Shown: positions 1-7,344 of the stretch, piece after piece
Numbering within the stretch: position 1 is the stretch's first letter
Layout: each line of letters starts with the position of its first letter
DNA from: Erysipelotrichaceae bacterium
Lineage (GTDB): Bacteria; Bacillota_I; Bacilli_A; Erysipelotrichales; Erysipelotrichaceae
Assembly (NCBI GenBank): GCA_003510215.1
Contig: DOKQ01000145.1
Location: 1-10,436, forward strand
DNA length: 10,436 bases
Reading direction: 5' to 3'
The notes under the pieces: generated by a model
Told to the model about the DNA's origin: nothing
What the model saw: the letters and a program-made list of their open reading frames with translations, nothing else
Databases searched by the model: none
Position numbers and translations under genes: made by a program

Positions 1-223
1 CACCCGTCACAACCACATCCGGACACAGTTTCAATGCCTCACTTAACGGCATGGCACTTTTAATGCCAAAGCTACGTGCAATGTAATTGGCCGTAGTTAC
101 AACCGACCCCCGACGATTGGAACAAACAACGATCGGTTTGTCCCTAATTTCCGGATTTAAGATCGCTTCTACACTTGCATAAAAGGCATTGATATCAATG
201 TGAAAGATGACACGTGCACTCAT
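1..223 (-). CDS. dinB: Y-family DNA polymerase, DinB/Pol IV-like (N-terminal part)
   Basis: Only the first 74 codons are inside the window; the gene continues past position 1. The translation begins MSARVIFHIDINAFYASVE, the palm start of Y-family translesion polymerases. D10 matches the first metal-binding Asp, and Y15 sits where the steric-gate Phe/Tyr lies in E. coli Pol IV (F13). Further on, YIARSFGIKSAMPLSEALKL matches the family pattern of YEAR..GI...MP..EA..LCP. Such enzymes copy damaged DNA without proofreading. The start ATG overlaps the recN stop (ATGA, 223-220), so translation is probably coupled; an upstream GAGGT lies too far away to be a good ribosome site. It could be a YqjH-type or a canonical DinB; the little-finger domain that would separate these is not visible. 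Confidence 0.9.
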   Translation of the reverse strand, partial: MSARVIFHIDINAFYASVEAILNPEIRDKPIVVCSNRRGSVVTTANYIARSFGIKSAMPLSEALKLCPDVVVTG

Positions 224-1884
224 GTGTTAACCGTAACCTCACGTTGCGCAAAATCAAATAATTCTTTTGCGGCCAATAATGCAGCTTCACTCGTCGAGCC
301 AGAGGCCATCAATGCCATTTGCTGCAACCTAGAAGTATCATCGCACGCCAAAATATCCGTGGTCGTCAGCTGATCCTGTGTTTTTTGGACAAGAAAATGA
401 GTATCTGCATAGGCAGCAACGGAAGCCAGATGAGATACGGATAACACCTGTACATCCGATGCAATGGTACGCATCTTCAAGCCAATCTTCGAAGCAACGA
501 CTCCGGATACACCGGTATCAATTTCATCAAATATAACGGTTTTTATTCCCTGAAGACGTGTGAAAATCGCTTTAAGTCCCAACATCAATCGTGACAGCTC
601 TCCCCCACTCGCCACTTTACTGAGTGGACGCAAAGGTTCTCCCGGGTTCATGGATATAAGAAAGGACACTTTATCCAATCCAGTCGGACTGGCCTCCTTT
701 GAATCAAAATGAACCTCAAATGCCGCAAATGGTAATTGAAGCTGCTTGAGATGTTCCACAATTTCAATCTGCAAAAGTTTGGCGGACGTTTTGCGGGACT
801 CACTTAATTGCTTGGCTGATTTGACAAACAACTGATAACTGGCATCCATATTTGCCTTCAGTTTTTCTAAAATATCCTGACGATGTTCGATCATATAAAC
901 GCGCTCTTCAAACTCTTGTTTTTTCAAAAGGATATCTTCAATGGAAGGTCCATACTTGCGCTTTAATTTTCCATATTCATAGAGTCGTTGCTGAACATGA
1001 TTCAGAATGCTCTCATCGAAGCTCAATGTATCAAAAAAAGACGAAAGATCATGAGTGATTTCATCAATCTGATAATACAATGATTCGAGTGAAGATCCAT
1101 ATTGCTGAAGTTTTTCTTCTTCATGAACACCCGATAGAAGTCGACTGACCTCAAAGAGTTTTTCTTTAACCCCTTCACTCCCATCAAGTAAATCAATGGA
1201 CGAGGAAGTAACCTGACTGATTTTCTCAAAGGACATCATTTGCTTCTGCGTAATCATACACTCCTGATAATCCTCAACGGTTGGAGAAAACGATTCAATC
1301 TCCTGAATCTGAAATTGAAGATAATCGATGTCATCTACGTTAAACTCATGTTCACTTTTACTTTTCACATCCTGCATCAGTGTTGCATAGTTACGATACA
1401 ATCGTTTGGTTTCCTCAAGAAGTTCTGTATGATTCGAAAACTCATCAAGTAATGACTCATGAAATTTATCATTAAGTAAATATTGAGTATCATGTTGTGA
1501 ATGTATGTCAACTACGGAAGATAGTATCTCTTTAATCACGGATAACGGTGTGATTTTTCCATTGACTCTAGCCACACTTTTGCCATCCCGTGAAATACTA
1601 CGTGAAAACACAATAACATCTGTGGGATCAGCCCCAATCGACTGAGCGAGCAAACCGGCTGGACTTGATGGTTCGATTTCAAAGACGCCTTCCACCCAGG
1701 CTGTATCGCTATGAGTACGAACCATAGAGGAAGAAGCCCGTTCACCAATCAAGACTGAAATGGCATCAATCAAAAGTGATTTACCAGCTCCGGTTTCACC
1801 AGTAAACACACTCATACCTTTTGGAAAATCAAGAGTCAATTCATCAATCAAGATGAAGTTCTTTACTGTGATCTGTCTTAGCAT
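220..1884 (-). CDS. recN: DNA repair protein RecN (SMC-like ATPase)
   Basis: This 554-residue protein is close to the usual RecN length (E. coli 553). The N-terminal ATPase half carries Walker A GETGAGKS at 29-36, then an HSQHDTQYLL stretch typical of RecN near 128. The middle is rich in Glu, Lys, Leu and Gln and fits the short antiparallel coiled coil of the family. The C-terminal half has signature ASGGELSRLM at 425-434, Walker B VIFDEID at 450-456 and H485 in SVSHLA. RecN acts early in double-strand-break repair, gathering DNA ends for RecA. The start at 1884 is supported by GGGAGGA about 6 nt upstream, which lies inside the 3' end of tlyA, so the two genes overlap by 41 nt. In B. subtilis an argR/ahrC gene separates yqxC (tlyA) from recN; here there is none. 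The stop overlaps the dinB start. Confidence 0.97.
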   Translation of the reverse strand: MLRQITVKNFILIDELTLDFPKGMSVFTGETGAGKSLLIDAISVLIGERASSSMVRTHSDTAWVEGVFEIEPSSPAGLLAQSIGADPTDVIVFSRSISRDGKSVARVNGKITPLSVIKEILSSVVDIHSQHDTQYLLNDKFHESLLDEFSNHTELLEETKRLYRNYATLMQDVKSKSEHEFNVDDIDYLQFQIQEIESFSPTVEDYQECMITQKQMMSFEKISQVTSSSIDLLDGSEGVKEKLFEVSRLLSGVHEEEKLQQYGSSLESLYYQIDEITHDLSSFFDTLSFDESILNHVQQRLYEYGKLKRKYGPSIEDILLKKQEFEERVYMIEHRQDILEKLKANMDASYQLFVKSAKQLSESRKTSAKLLQIEIVEHLKQLQLPFAAFEVHFDSKEASPTGLDKVSFLISMNPGEPLRPLSKVASGGELSRLMLGLKAIFTRLQGIKTVIFDEIDTGVSGVVASKIGLKMRTIASDVQVLSVSHLASVAAYADTHFLVQKTQDQLTTTDILACDDTSRLQQMALMASGSTSEAALLAAKELFDFAQREVTVNT

Positions 1885-2620
1885 CGAATTCCTCCCGTAT
1901 ATAGGTTAAATACGCGATATACTCCTGATTGCCACCTCGACCCAACACAGAGCAAGGATCAATGGATTTGATTTGATATCCCTGCTGTTTGAAATAGAGC
2001 CGAAAATCCTGAAGACAATCCTGAATCACCCGCTGATTTTTAACAATCCCATGTTTGTTTAAATGAGTTGGACCCACCTCAAACTGAGGCTTAATGAGAA
2101 TAAAGAGTTGAGCCTGTGAGGCTAATAAAGGGGCAATACGCTCAAAAAAAACTTTGATTGAGATAAAGGAAACATCCATCACAACCACATCAAATGGTTG
2201 TGGAAAATCAGTAGGTGACATATACTTCGCATTGGTATTTTCCCGAACGATCACTCGTGGATCCTCGCGCAGTTTATTATCCAGTTGCAATGTCCCTACA
2301 TCAAGGGCCACCACACTTTCTGCACCAAACTGCAAGAGACAGTCAGTGAATCCACCGGTTGAAGCGCCAATATCAAGACAATGCTTACCTACGGCAGAAA
2401 ATGCGTGAGATTGCAGAGACTCAAGCAATTTGTACCCTGAGCGCGAGACAAACTCATAAGTATCCTGGTTTATTTCAATGCAATCATCTTGCTTTATCAT
2501 GTGCGAAGGTGTTATAACTTTCGCCTGATTGACGAAGACCTTCCCTGAAACAATGAGGTCCTTTGCTTTAGAGCGTGAGCACAAATGAATCTCACTGAGT
2601 GCAATATCCAGTCGCTTCAT
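1844..2620 (-). CDS. tlyA: TlyA/YqxC family rRNA 2'-O-methyltransferase
   Basis: The 258-residue protein has an N-terminal S4 RNA-binding domain (about 1-58) followed by an FtsJ-like Rossmann methyltransferase. The SAM-binding stretch DIGASTGGFTDCLLQ lies at 83-97, followed by the acidic ALDVG strand at 105-109. The K-D-K-E tetrad of 2'-O-ribose methyltransferases can be placed at K64 (SRSGYKL), D149 (MDVSFIS), K177 (LIKPQFE) and E233 (NQEYIAYL). Mycobacterial TlyA methylates 16S and 23S rRNA and affects capreomycin sensitivity; hemolysin labels for this family are historical. The usual SRGG or SRAG before the first Lys is SRSG here. The start overlaps the dxs stop as ATGA, with AGAGG about 10 nt upstream. 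The exact target nucleotide cannot be told from sequence. Confidence 0.94.
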   Translation of the reverse strand: MKRLDIALSEIHLCSRSKAKDLIVSGKVFVNQAKVITPSHMIKQDDCIEINQDTYEFVSRSGYKLLESLQSHAFSAVGKHCLDIGASTGGFTDCLLQFGAESVVALDVGTLQLDNKLREDPRVIVRENTNAKYMSPTDFPQPFDVVVMDVSFISIKVFFERIAPLLASQAQLFILIKPQFEVGPTHLNKHGIVKNQRVIQDCLQDFRLYFKQQGYQIKSIDPCSVLGRGGNQEYIAYLTYIREEFDAKTDHSKELHLD

Positions 2621-4479
2621 GAACTGATAACCTCTTTTATTACATCAAACAGAGAATTCGTGTCGATTTTCTCCTGACGACGCAGTTGGGCAACAGAACC
2701 ATGCGTCACAAAGACATCATCAATCCCAATACGAATGATTCTTGAAGTCACTTGATGATCTATAGCCCACTCACTGATGGCACTTGATAGTCCACCCGCC
2801 TTCATATCTGGCTCATAGATTACCACAGGTAGATTCGATGCAAAGATCCTTTCGAGCATCAGCGAATCCATGGGTTTAATAAATCGTGCATTCACCATCG
2901 TTACAGGTAATTGATTGGTTTCAATCCGACTTTCAAACCGAAGTAAATCAGGACCATAGGATATCAGAATGCACTTCGCCTGATCATGCTGTTTTATTTC
3001 CCATGTTCCGATTTCAAGGGAATCACCTTGGTGTTGTGGAGTAATATGTGTTGTACCACGGGGATAACGAATTGCAAAGGGACCTGAATGATTCAAAGCA
3101 CTTAGGAGTAATTGACGTGCTTCATCCCCATCTTTTGGGGCTGCAATAACTAAATTTGGAAGTGGTCGAAGAATTCCTATGTCAAAAACACCATGATGGG
3201 TATCTCCGTCTTCTCCCACCAGATTGGCCCGATCAATTCCGATGATAACTGGCAAGTTCATGCGACAGATATCATGATTGATCTGATCATATGCCCGCTG
3301 TAAAAACGAGGAATATAGCGATAAAAATGGCTTGCTTCCACTGATAGCGAGTCCAGCGGCCAGTGTTGCGGCATGTTCTTCCGCGATCCCACAGTCAAAG
3401 GAACGGTGAGGAAAAAGCGCGAAAAATTTTTCCAGTTTGCTTCCGGTAATCATGGCTGGAGTTATAGCGCATATGCGGGAATCTTTTTTAGCCAAGTCGA
3501 TGAGTGTTTCACTGATTACCGACGACCAGGCGTACTGATTGGGTGGCAAATTGATGGTTGAAGTTCCAGTGTCCGGATCAAATTGAGAAACACCATGCCA
3601 TTTACCTTCCCTATCAACTTCGCTATAAAGATATCCTTTACCTTTAATTGTACATACATGAATCACAATTGGACCAGTATGTTTTTTGGCAATGTCAAAT
3701 GCTTTTGTCATCAGTTTGATATCGTGACCATCAATTGGGCCAAGATAGTCAAGTCCCATCTCACCAAAGATAGAAGAGTCCACAACAGCCGATTTAATCG
3801 TATCACGAACCTTCTGCATACCTTTGAGCATACCACTACCGATGACATTGCTCTTTAATACGTCTTTGATATCATGTTTCAGTGTATTATAGGACTTGGA
3901 GGAGCGCAGACGGCTAAAACCTTGGGTAATCGCCCCCACATTCTCTGAAATAGACATATCATTATCATTAAAAACGATAATCATGTTTCGTTTGGCTGCA
4001 CCAATATGATTTAATGCTTCGAAAGCCATACCACTAGTCAATGCACCATCACCGATGATGGGTACTACATGGTGCGACTGCCCTTTTAAGTCTCTTGAAA
4101 GGGCAAATCCTAAGGCTGCAGATAATGAGGTTGAAGAATGTCCGGCTTCCCAGCAATCATACGGTGATTCTTCCCGCTTCTGAAAACCTGACAGTCCATT
4201 GTACTGACGAAGTGACGAAAAACGGCTGGCACGACCAGTCAGAATTTTATGAACGTAACTTTGGTGACCGACATCAAAAATCAGTTTGTCTTCAAGCCCA
4301 TTAAATGCAAGGTGAAGCGCGATAGTCAGTTCGACGACACCCAGATTGCTTGATAAGTGACCTCCGGTTTTTGATACATTATCAATGAGAAACAAACGAA
4401 TATCCGATGCCAGTTCTTTAAGCTGACGTGATGAATAGCGCTTAAGAAACAACGGATTTTCAATGGTTTTAATATCCAT
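2617..4479 (-). CDS. dxs: 1-deoxy-D-xylulose-5-phosphate synthase
   Basis: Dxs condenses pyruvate and glyceraldehyde 3-phosphate using thiamine diphosphate, the first step of the MEP isoprenoid pathway. The protein is 620 residues from the chosen start, the usual length. Visible motifs are VGHQSYVHKILTGR near 70-83, the thiamine-diphosphate motif GDGALTSGMAFEALN at 143-157 continuing to FNDNDMSIS, the transketolase Glu in GIAEEHAATLAAGLA near 366, and DRANLVGEDGDTHHGVFD from 416. In that last motif N replaces the Gly seen in most DRAGLVG versions. An in-frame ATG at 4518 would add 13 residues but lies within ispA; the ATG at 4479 has a strong AGGAGGG 5 nt upstream and begins MDIKTIENP, so it is preferred. 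The gap to ispA is 10 nt and the stop overlaps the tlyA start. Confidence 0.97.
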   Translation of the reverse strand: MDIKTIENPLFLKRYSSRQLKELASDIRLFLIDNVSKTGGHLSSNLGVVELTIALHLAFNGLEDKLIFDVGHQSYVHKILTGRASRFSSLRQYNGLSGFQKREESPYDCWEAGHSSTSLSAALGFALSRDLKGQSHHVVPIIGDGALTSGMAFEALNHIGAAKRNMIIVFNDNDMSISENVGAITQGFSRLRSSKSYNTLKHDIKDVLKSNVIGSGMLKGMQKVRDTIKSAVVDSSIFGEMGLDYLGPIDGHDIKLMTKAFDIAKKHTGPIVIHVCTIKGKGYLYSEVDREGKWHGVSQFDPDTGTSTINLPPNQYAWSSVISETLIDLAKKDSRICAITPAMITGSKLEKFFALFPHRSFDCGIAEEHAATLAAGLAISGSKPFLSLYSSFLQRAYDQINHDICRMNLPVIIGIDRANLVGEDGDTHHGVFDIGILRPLPNLVIAAPKDGDEARQLLLSALNHSGPFAIRYPRGTTHITPQHQGDSLEIGTWEIKQHDQAKCILISYGPDLLRFESRIETNQLPVTMVNARFIKPMDSLMLERIFASNLPVVIYEPDMKAGGLSSAISEWAIDHQVTSRIIRIGIDDVFVTHGSVAQLRRQEKIDTNSLFDVIKEVISS

Positions 4480-4484
4480 ACGAT

Positions 4485-4491
4485 CCCTCCT
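4485..4491 (-). promoter_or_regulatory. Ribosome binding site deciding the dxs start
   Basis: The minus strand reads AGGAGGG, then ATCGT, then the ATG at 4479. This near-perfect site overlaps the ispA stop codon TAG (4492-4490). It selects the internal Met over the upstream ATG at 4518. Confidence 0.85.
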
Positions 4492-5335
4492 AGCTGTTTC
4501 GCTGTAGTATATGTTCAATCAAACTTCTCGTATGTTTTAACGGCTGCGTTAACTGGCTAAAATCATCAAGAATGTCCTGATAGATACGGTTGATCTTTTC
4601 TTTGGTACCTTCAACTCCGATTAACGAAACGGAAGTTGATTTCTGATGACGCTGATCACTTAGAGATTTTCCCAGTGTAGCTTCATCACTTGTGGCTTCA
4701 AGAACATCATCCTGCATTTGAAATAAGATTCCAAGATTCTCACCAATGCGTGTAAGTAAGGCAAGATCTTCCGTATGACCTGCACAAATAGCACCCATTT
4801 CAAGGGCACAGGCAAAAAGACGTCCGGTTTTTCCAACATACATCATCATCATTTCATCAAAGGATAGAGTTGTTTTCTCACCCGCAAGATCCATCGCTTG
4901 ACCCATGATCATTCCATTGGCACCAGCCGCATAGGAAAGTGAGCGAATACATTGAATCTTTGCTTTGTCGGAAAGATTTGCATTAGTCAGTGTTTCAAAG
5001 GCCAAACTTTGTAAGGCATCACCCGCCAGAATCGCAGTTGCTTCTGAAAACTGTTTGTGATTGCTTGGGATTCCCCGCCTGAAATCATCATCGTCCATCG
5101 CAGGTAAATCATCATGAATCAGTGAATAGGTATGAATCATTTCCAGTGCTGCAGCTGCTTCAAGCCCAATAGACACATTCTGTTCATAATCCCGGATTAC
5201 ACTAAGAAGAAGTAACGGACGAAGTCGCTTGGATGTGGCATATAGTGAATATTCAATTGATTCTCTGATTTCTGCTGGCTGAACCTGTTCACACAGCTCA
5301 CGTAGAAACTCTTCAAAGTGAGCTTTCATGATCAT
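4490..5335 (-). CDS. ispA: Polyprenyl synthetase, IspA-like (farnesyl/geranyl diphosphate synthase)
   Basis: This 281-residue trans-prenyltransferase adds isopentenyl diphosphate to allylic primers, making C15 or similar prenyl diphosphates for undecaprenyl and quinone synthesis. The first Asp-rich motif DDLPAMDDDDFRRG is at 75-88, with the four-residue DDxxxxD spacing of bacterial FPP synthases. GRLFACALEMGA and AILAGDAL are also typical. The second Asp-rich motif reads QDDVLE at 208-213, with Glu where DDILD normally ends, a conservative change. The residue after RRG is Ile rather than the common Lys or Arg. Two starts are possible: ATG at 5335 (close to AAAGGA) or ATG at 5329 (about 10 nt from it); the difference is two residues. 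It overlaps xseB by 17 to 23 nt. Product chain length cannot be fixed from sequence. Confidence 0.94.
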   Translation of the reverse strand: MIMKAHFEEFLRELCEQVQPAEIRESIEYSLYATSKRLRPLLLLSVIRDYEQNVSIGLEAAAALEMIHTYSLIHDDLPAMDDDDFRRGIPSNHKQFSEATAILAGDALQSLAFETLTNANLSDKAKIQCIRSLSYAAGANGMIMGQAMDLAGEKTTLSFDEMMMMYVGKTGRLFACALEMGAICAGHTEDLALLTRIGENLGILFQMQDDVLEATSDEATLGKSLSDQRHQKSTSVSLIGVEGTKEKINRIYQDILDDFSQLTQPLKHTRSLIEHILQRNS

Positions 5336-5534
5336 TTTTTCCTTTCGAATAATCGTTCATCAGTTGCGTTACCCTGGATTCAAATCCGACAAGGGATGAT
5401 TCGCACTGATTCAACAGTTTTAAACCTTCCTCAAATAGCTCAAGAGAAGTTTCTAGTGGTGCTTCATTTCGCTCGAGTAAGGTAACGATTTCCTGTAATC
5501 GTTTCATCATCTGATCAAATGTCATCTGTTCCAT
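5313..5534 (-). CDS. xseB: Exodeoxyribonuclease VII small subunit
   Basis: XseB is the small helical subunit that binds the coiled-coil arms of XseA in exonuclease VII, which degrades single-stranded DNA from both ends. The chosen product has 73 residues, beginning MEQMTFDQMMKRLQEIV. The family core is clear: LLERNEAPLETSLELFEEGLKLLNQCE, a helix, short acidic turn and helix. Upstream ATGs at 5576 and 5540 are less likely: the first lies deep in xseA and the second directly abuts the AAAGGAG site, whereas the ATG at 5534 has it 6 nt upstream. The gene overlaps xseA by 20 nt and runs into ispA, so the ratio of subunits is probably set by coupling. Confidence 0.92.
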   Translation of the reverse strand: MEQMTFDQMMKRLQEIVTLLERNEAPLETSLELFEEGLKLLNQCESSLVGFESRVTQLMNDYSKGKNDHESSL

Positions 5535-6861
5535 AGTCATCTCCTTTGACAATCTGTGTCGCGATGGCACTTCCATCGTGATAGGTAATCTTAAGTGGTC
5601 GATCTGTCTGCAGTAAGGCCATCCGTGTGATTAGTACGGAATCCTGATAGGTTAACGTATAGCCTCGTTTTAAGATTTCATTGGGTGAAAGACTCATTAA
5701 TACTCTTCGACTCATCGTGAGTTCAAAGGTATTCTTTGTCTGAAATTGTTTGATTGAACTTAGAAGATTTGACTCTTCTCTATTTAGTAACAAACGTTTT
5801 TTACCGATTAAGCTCTGTGCATTATGCTGAATCGATTGTCGGATGATCGACAGCTGATGGGACATCTGCTTATACTCGGAAACCTTTTTCATCATAGACG
5901 CTCGAATGACAGAAATCTGATGCTGTCTTTTGGACACCAGGTAATCCTTTTGAACAAACAGCGGATGTCCCGCAATCTGATCAAAGCGAAGCATAGACTG
6001 ATTCAGCATCATCTTCATCTGATATTCCATGAGGGATCGATATTTACTCAACTGCTCTGAAATATCCTGTTGATTCGGTGCTGCTAGTTCGGCAGCTCCC
6101 GTTGGTGTAGGTGCTCGTACATCACTGACGAAATCGACCAATGTAATATCAGATTGGTGCCCAACCCCACTAATGATGGGTGTTTTAGCTAAAAAGAGAG
6201 TCTCTACGAGTAATTCGCTGTTAAAGGACCATAAATCTTCAATTGATCCACCGCCCCGAACCAGAAGGATAACATCAAGCGAAGACTGATCAGCTATTTT
6301 AACTGCCTGAATCAGTTGATCAACCGATCCTTCCCCTTGTACAGCCGATGGAAAGTGCTTGATTGATGCCATAGGCCATCGCCTTGCAAGGGTTGAAACC
6401 ACATCATGATAGGCAGCGGTATCGACGGAAGTGATCAGCCCAATGTTTTTTGGATACATCGGAAGCTTCTTCTTTTGTGCTGAATCAAAGTAGCCTTTTT
6501 CAACACACCTCTGTTTGATTCTCTCAAGTTCAATATACAAAGCGCCCAATCCGGTTGGCATCATCTGTGAAATATACAGTTGCATCGATCCACTACCTTC
6601 AAATACAGAAATACTCCCTACGACAACGACCTGATCGCCATCCTTAGGTTTTATTTTAACTGAAGAGGCAGATCGTGCAAACATAACACAGCTGCAACGT
6701 GATTGAGCGTCTTTTAATGTAAAATACCAGTGGCCACTCCGATGGGCCACGAAATTTGAGATTTCTCCTTGCACAGAAACAGACTGAATCGACGATTCAG
6801 CTTCTAATCGTTTTTTGATAAAACGAATTAAGTTTGTAACTGTCCAAACGGATTGACTCAT
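5515..6861 (-). CDS. xseA: Exodeoxyribonuclease VII large subunit
   Basis: XseA is the catalytic subunit of exonuclease VII, acting on single-stranded DNA in repair. The 448-residue protein has an N-terminal OB fold (about 23-100, with VQGEISNF and GHWYFTLKD), the exonuclease domain with VRGGGSIEDLWSFN at 201-214 and DVRAPTPTGAAELA at 247-260, and a long helical C-terminal region (about 266-400) that should form the coiled-coil arm for XseB. Two family motifs differ from the common form: GHQSD at 234-238 in place of GHETD, and ITSVDTAAYHDV at 143-154 in place of ITSPTGAA..D. The rest is well kept and the frame is intact, so it is probably active. The start ATG overlaps the nusB stop (ATGA); a GGAG lies 13 nt upstream, so coupling is likely. 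In Bacillus folD sits between nusB and xseA; here it is absent. Confidence 0.95.
   Translation of the reverse strand: MSQSVWTVTNLIRFIKKRLEAESSIQSVSVQGEISNFVAHRSGHWYFTLKDAQSRCSCVMFARSASSVKIKPKDGDQVVVVGSISVFEGSGSMQLYISQMMPTGLGALYIELERIKQRCVEKGYFDSAQKKKLPMYPKNIGLITSVDTAAYHDVVSTLARRWPMASIKHFPSAVQGEGSVDQLIQAVKIADQSSLDVILLVRGGGSIEDLWSFNSELLVETLFLAKTPIISGVGHQSDITLVDFVSDVRAPTPTGAAELAAPNQQDISEQLSKYRSLMEYQMKMMLNQSMLRFDQIAGHPLFVQKDYLVSKRQHQISVIRASMMKKVSEYKQMSHQLSIIRQSIQHNAQSLIGKKRLLLNREESNLLSSIKQFQTKNTFELTMSRRVLMSLSPNEILKRGYTLTYQDSVLITRMALLQTDRPLKITYHDGSAIATQIVKGDDYGTDDI
5541..5547 (-). promoter_or_regulatory. Ribosome binding site deciding the xseB start
   Basis: The minus strand reads AAAGGAG followed by ATGACT and then ATG at 5534. 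The first ATG (5540) touches the site with no spacing, so the second is the better start. The site lies inside the 3' end of xseA. Confidence 0.7.
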
Positions 6862-7262
6862 AGCTGATCGAGTACTCCATTGATGAGTTTGTAACTATCA
6901 TCATCACCATACAATTTTGCCAGCTCAACAGCTTCATCTAAGATAATGGCTTTATCCGCCACCTCATAGACCATCTCTGCAGCAGCCAGAAAGAGAATGG
7001 CTTGTTCAATATAACCCAAACGCTCAAATGACCAGTCATTTAATTTTTCATTGATTTTCGATTCAATCAGTTCATGATGATCAATAGCATCAATGAGCAT
7101 GGTCTGAATCTTCTCTTCCGGCACAAATAAAGGTAGAAAAGGATCTTCAGTGCTTACCGTTTCATCAATGTTTTCAAAAATATCTTCGATATCCTGTTTG
7201 GTCAAAAAGTATTGATACAAACATATCATTGCGTTTACACGCGCTTTACGTCGACTCGTCAT
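6858..7262 (-). CDS. nusB: Transcription antitermination factor NusB
   Basis: NusB pairs with NusE (ribosomal protein S10) and binds boxA RNA to support antitermination of rRNA operons. The 134-residue all-helical protein is the usual size. It opens with MTSRRKARVNAMICLYQYF, matching the basic R..AR..A...LYQ start of the family, and ends with the conserved DKAIILDEAVELAKLYGDDDSYKLINGVLD, the best-kept part of NusB. A good site GGAGGA precedes the ATG. It heads the run nusB-xseA-xseB-ispA-dxs-tlyA-recN-dinB and has a candidate promoter just upstream. Confidence 0.95.
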   Translation of the reverse strand: MTSRRKARVNAMICLYQYFLTKQDIEDIFENIDETVSTEDPFLPLFVPEEKIQTMLIDAIDHHELIESKINEKLNDWSFERLGYIEQAILFLAAAEMVYEVADKAIILDEAVELAKLYGDDDSYKLINGVLDQL

Positions 7263-7286
7263 AAAATTCCTCCATAGACTTCCTCT

Positions 7287-7295
7287 ATTTTATCA
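7287..7295 (-). promoter_or_regulatory. Candidate extended -10 promoter for the nusB operon
   Basis: The minus strand carries TGATAAAAT: an extended -10 (TG, one base, TAAAAT at 7292-7287) 24 nt before the nusB ATG. At 17-nt spacing the -35 position reads TATAAC, which is poor, so the extended TG would matter. It lies between the asp23 hairpin and nusB. Confidence 0.5.
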
Positions 7296-7324
7296 TAAAT
7301 CAAGCAATTGTTATAGTGACATTG

Positions 7325-7344
7325 AAAAGCACCCTAATGGGTGC
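7325..7344 (-). terminator. Terminator-like hairpin overlapping the asp23 stop codon
   Basis: The minus strand forms GCACCC-ATTA-GGGTGC followed by TTTTC. The 6-bp stem is GC rich but the T-run has only four T. The asp23 stop TAG (7336-7334) lies in the loop and 3' arm, so translating ribosomes would cover the hairpin. It may give partial termination between asp23 and nusB. Confidence 0.65.

Noticed and set aside
3373..3858. Plus-strand frames within dxs
   Set aside because: They are antisense shadows of a well-conserved gene and resemble no known protein.
2617..4518. Longer Dxs with 13 extra N-terminal residues
   Set aside because: The extra residues overlap ispA and do not look like Dxs, while the internal ATG has a strong ribosome site at the right distance.
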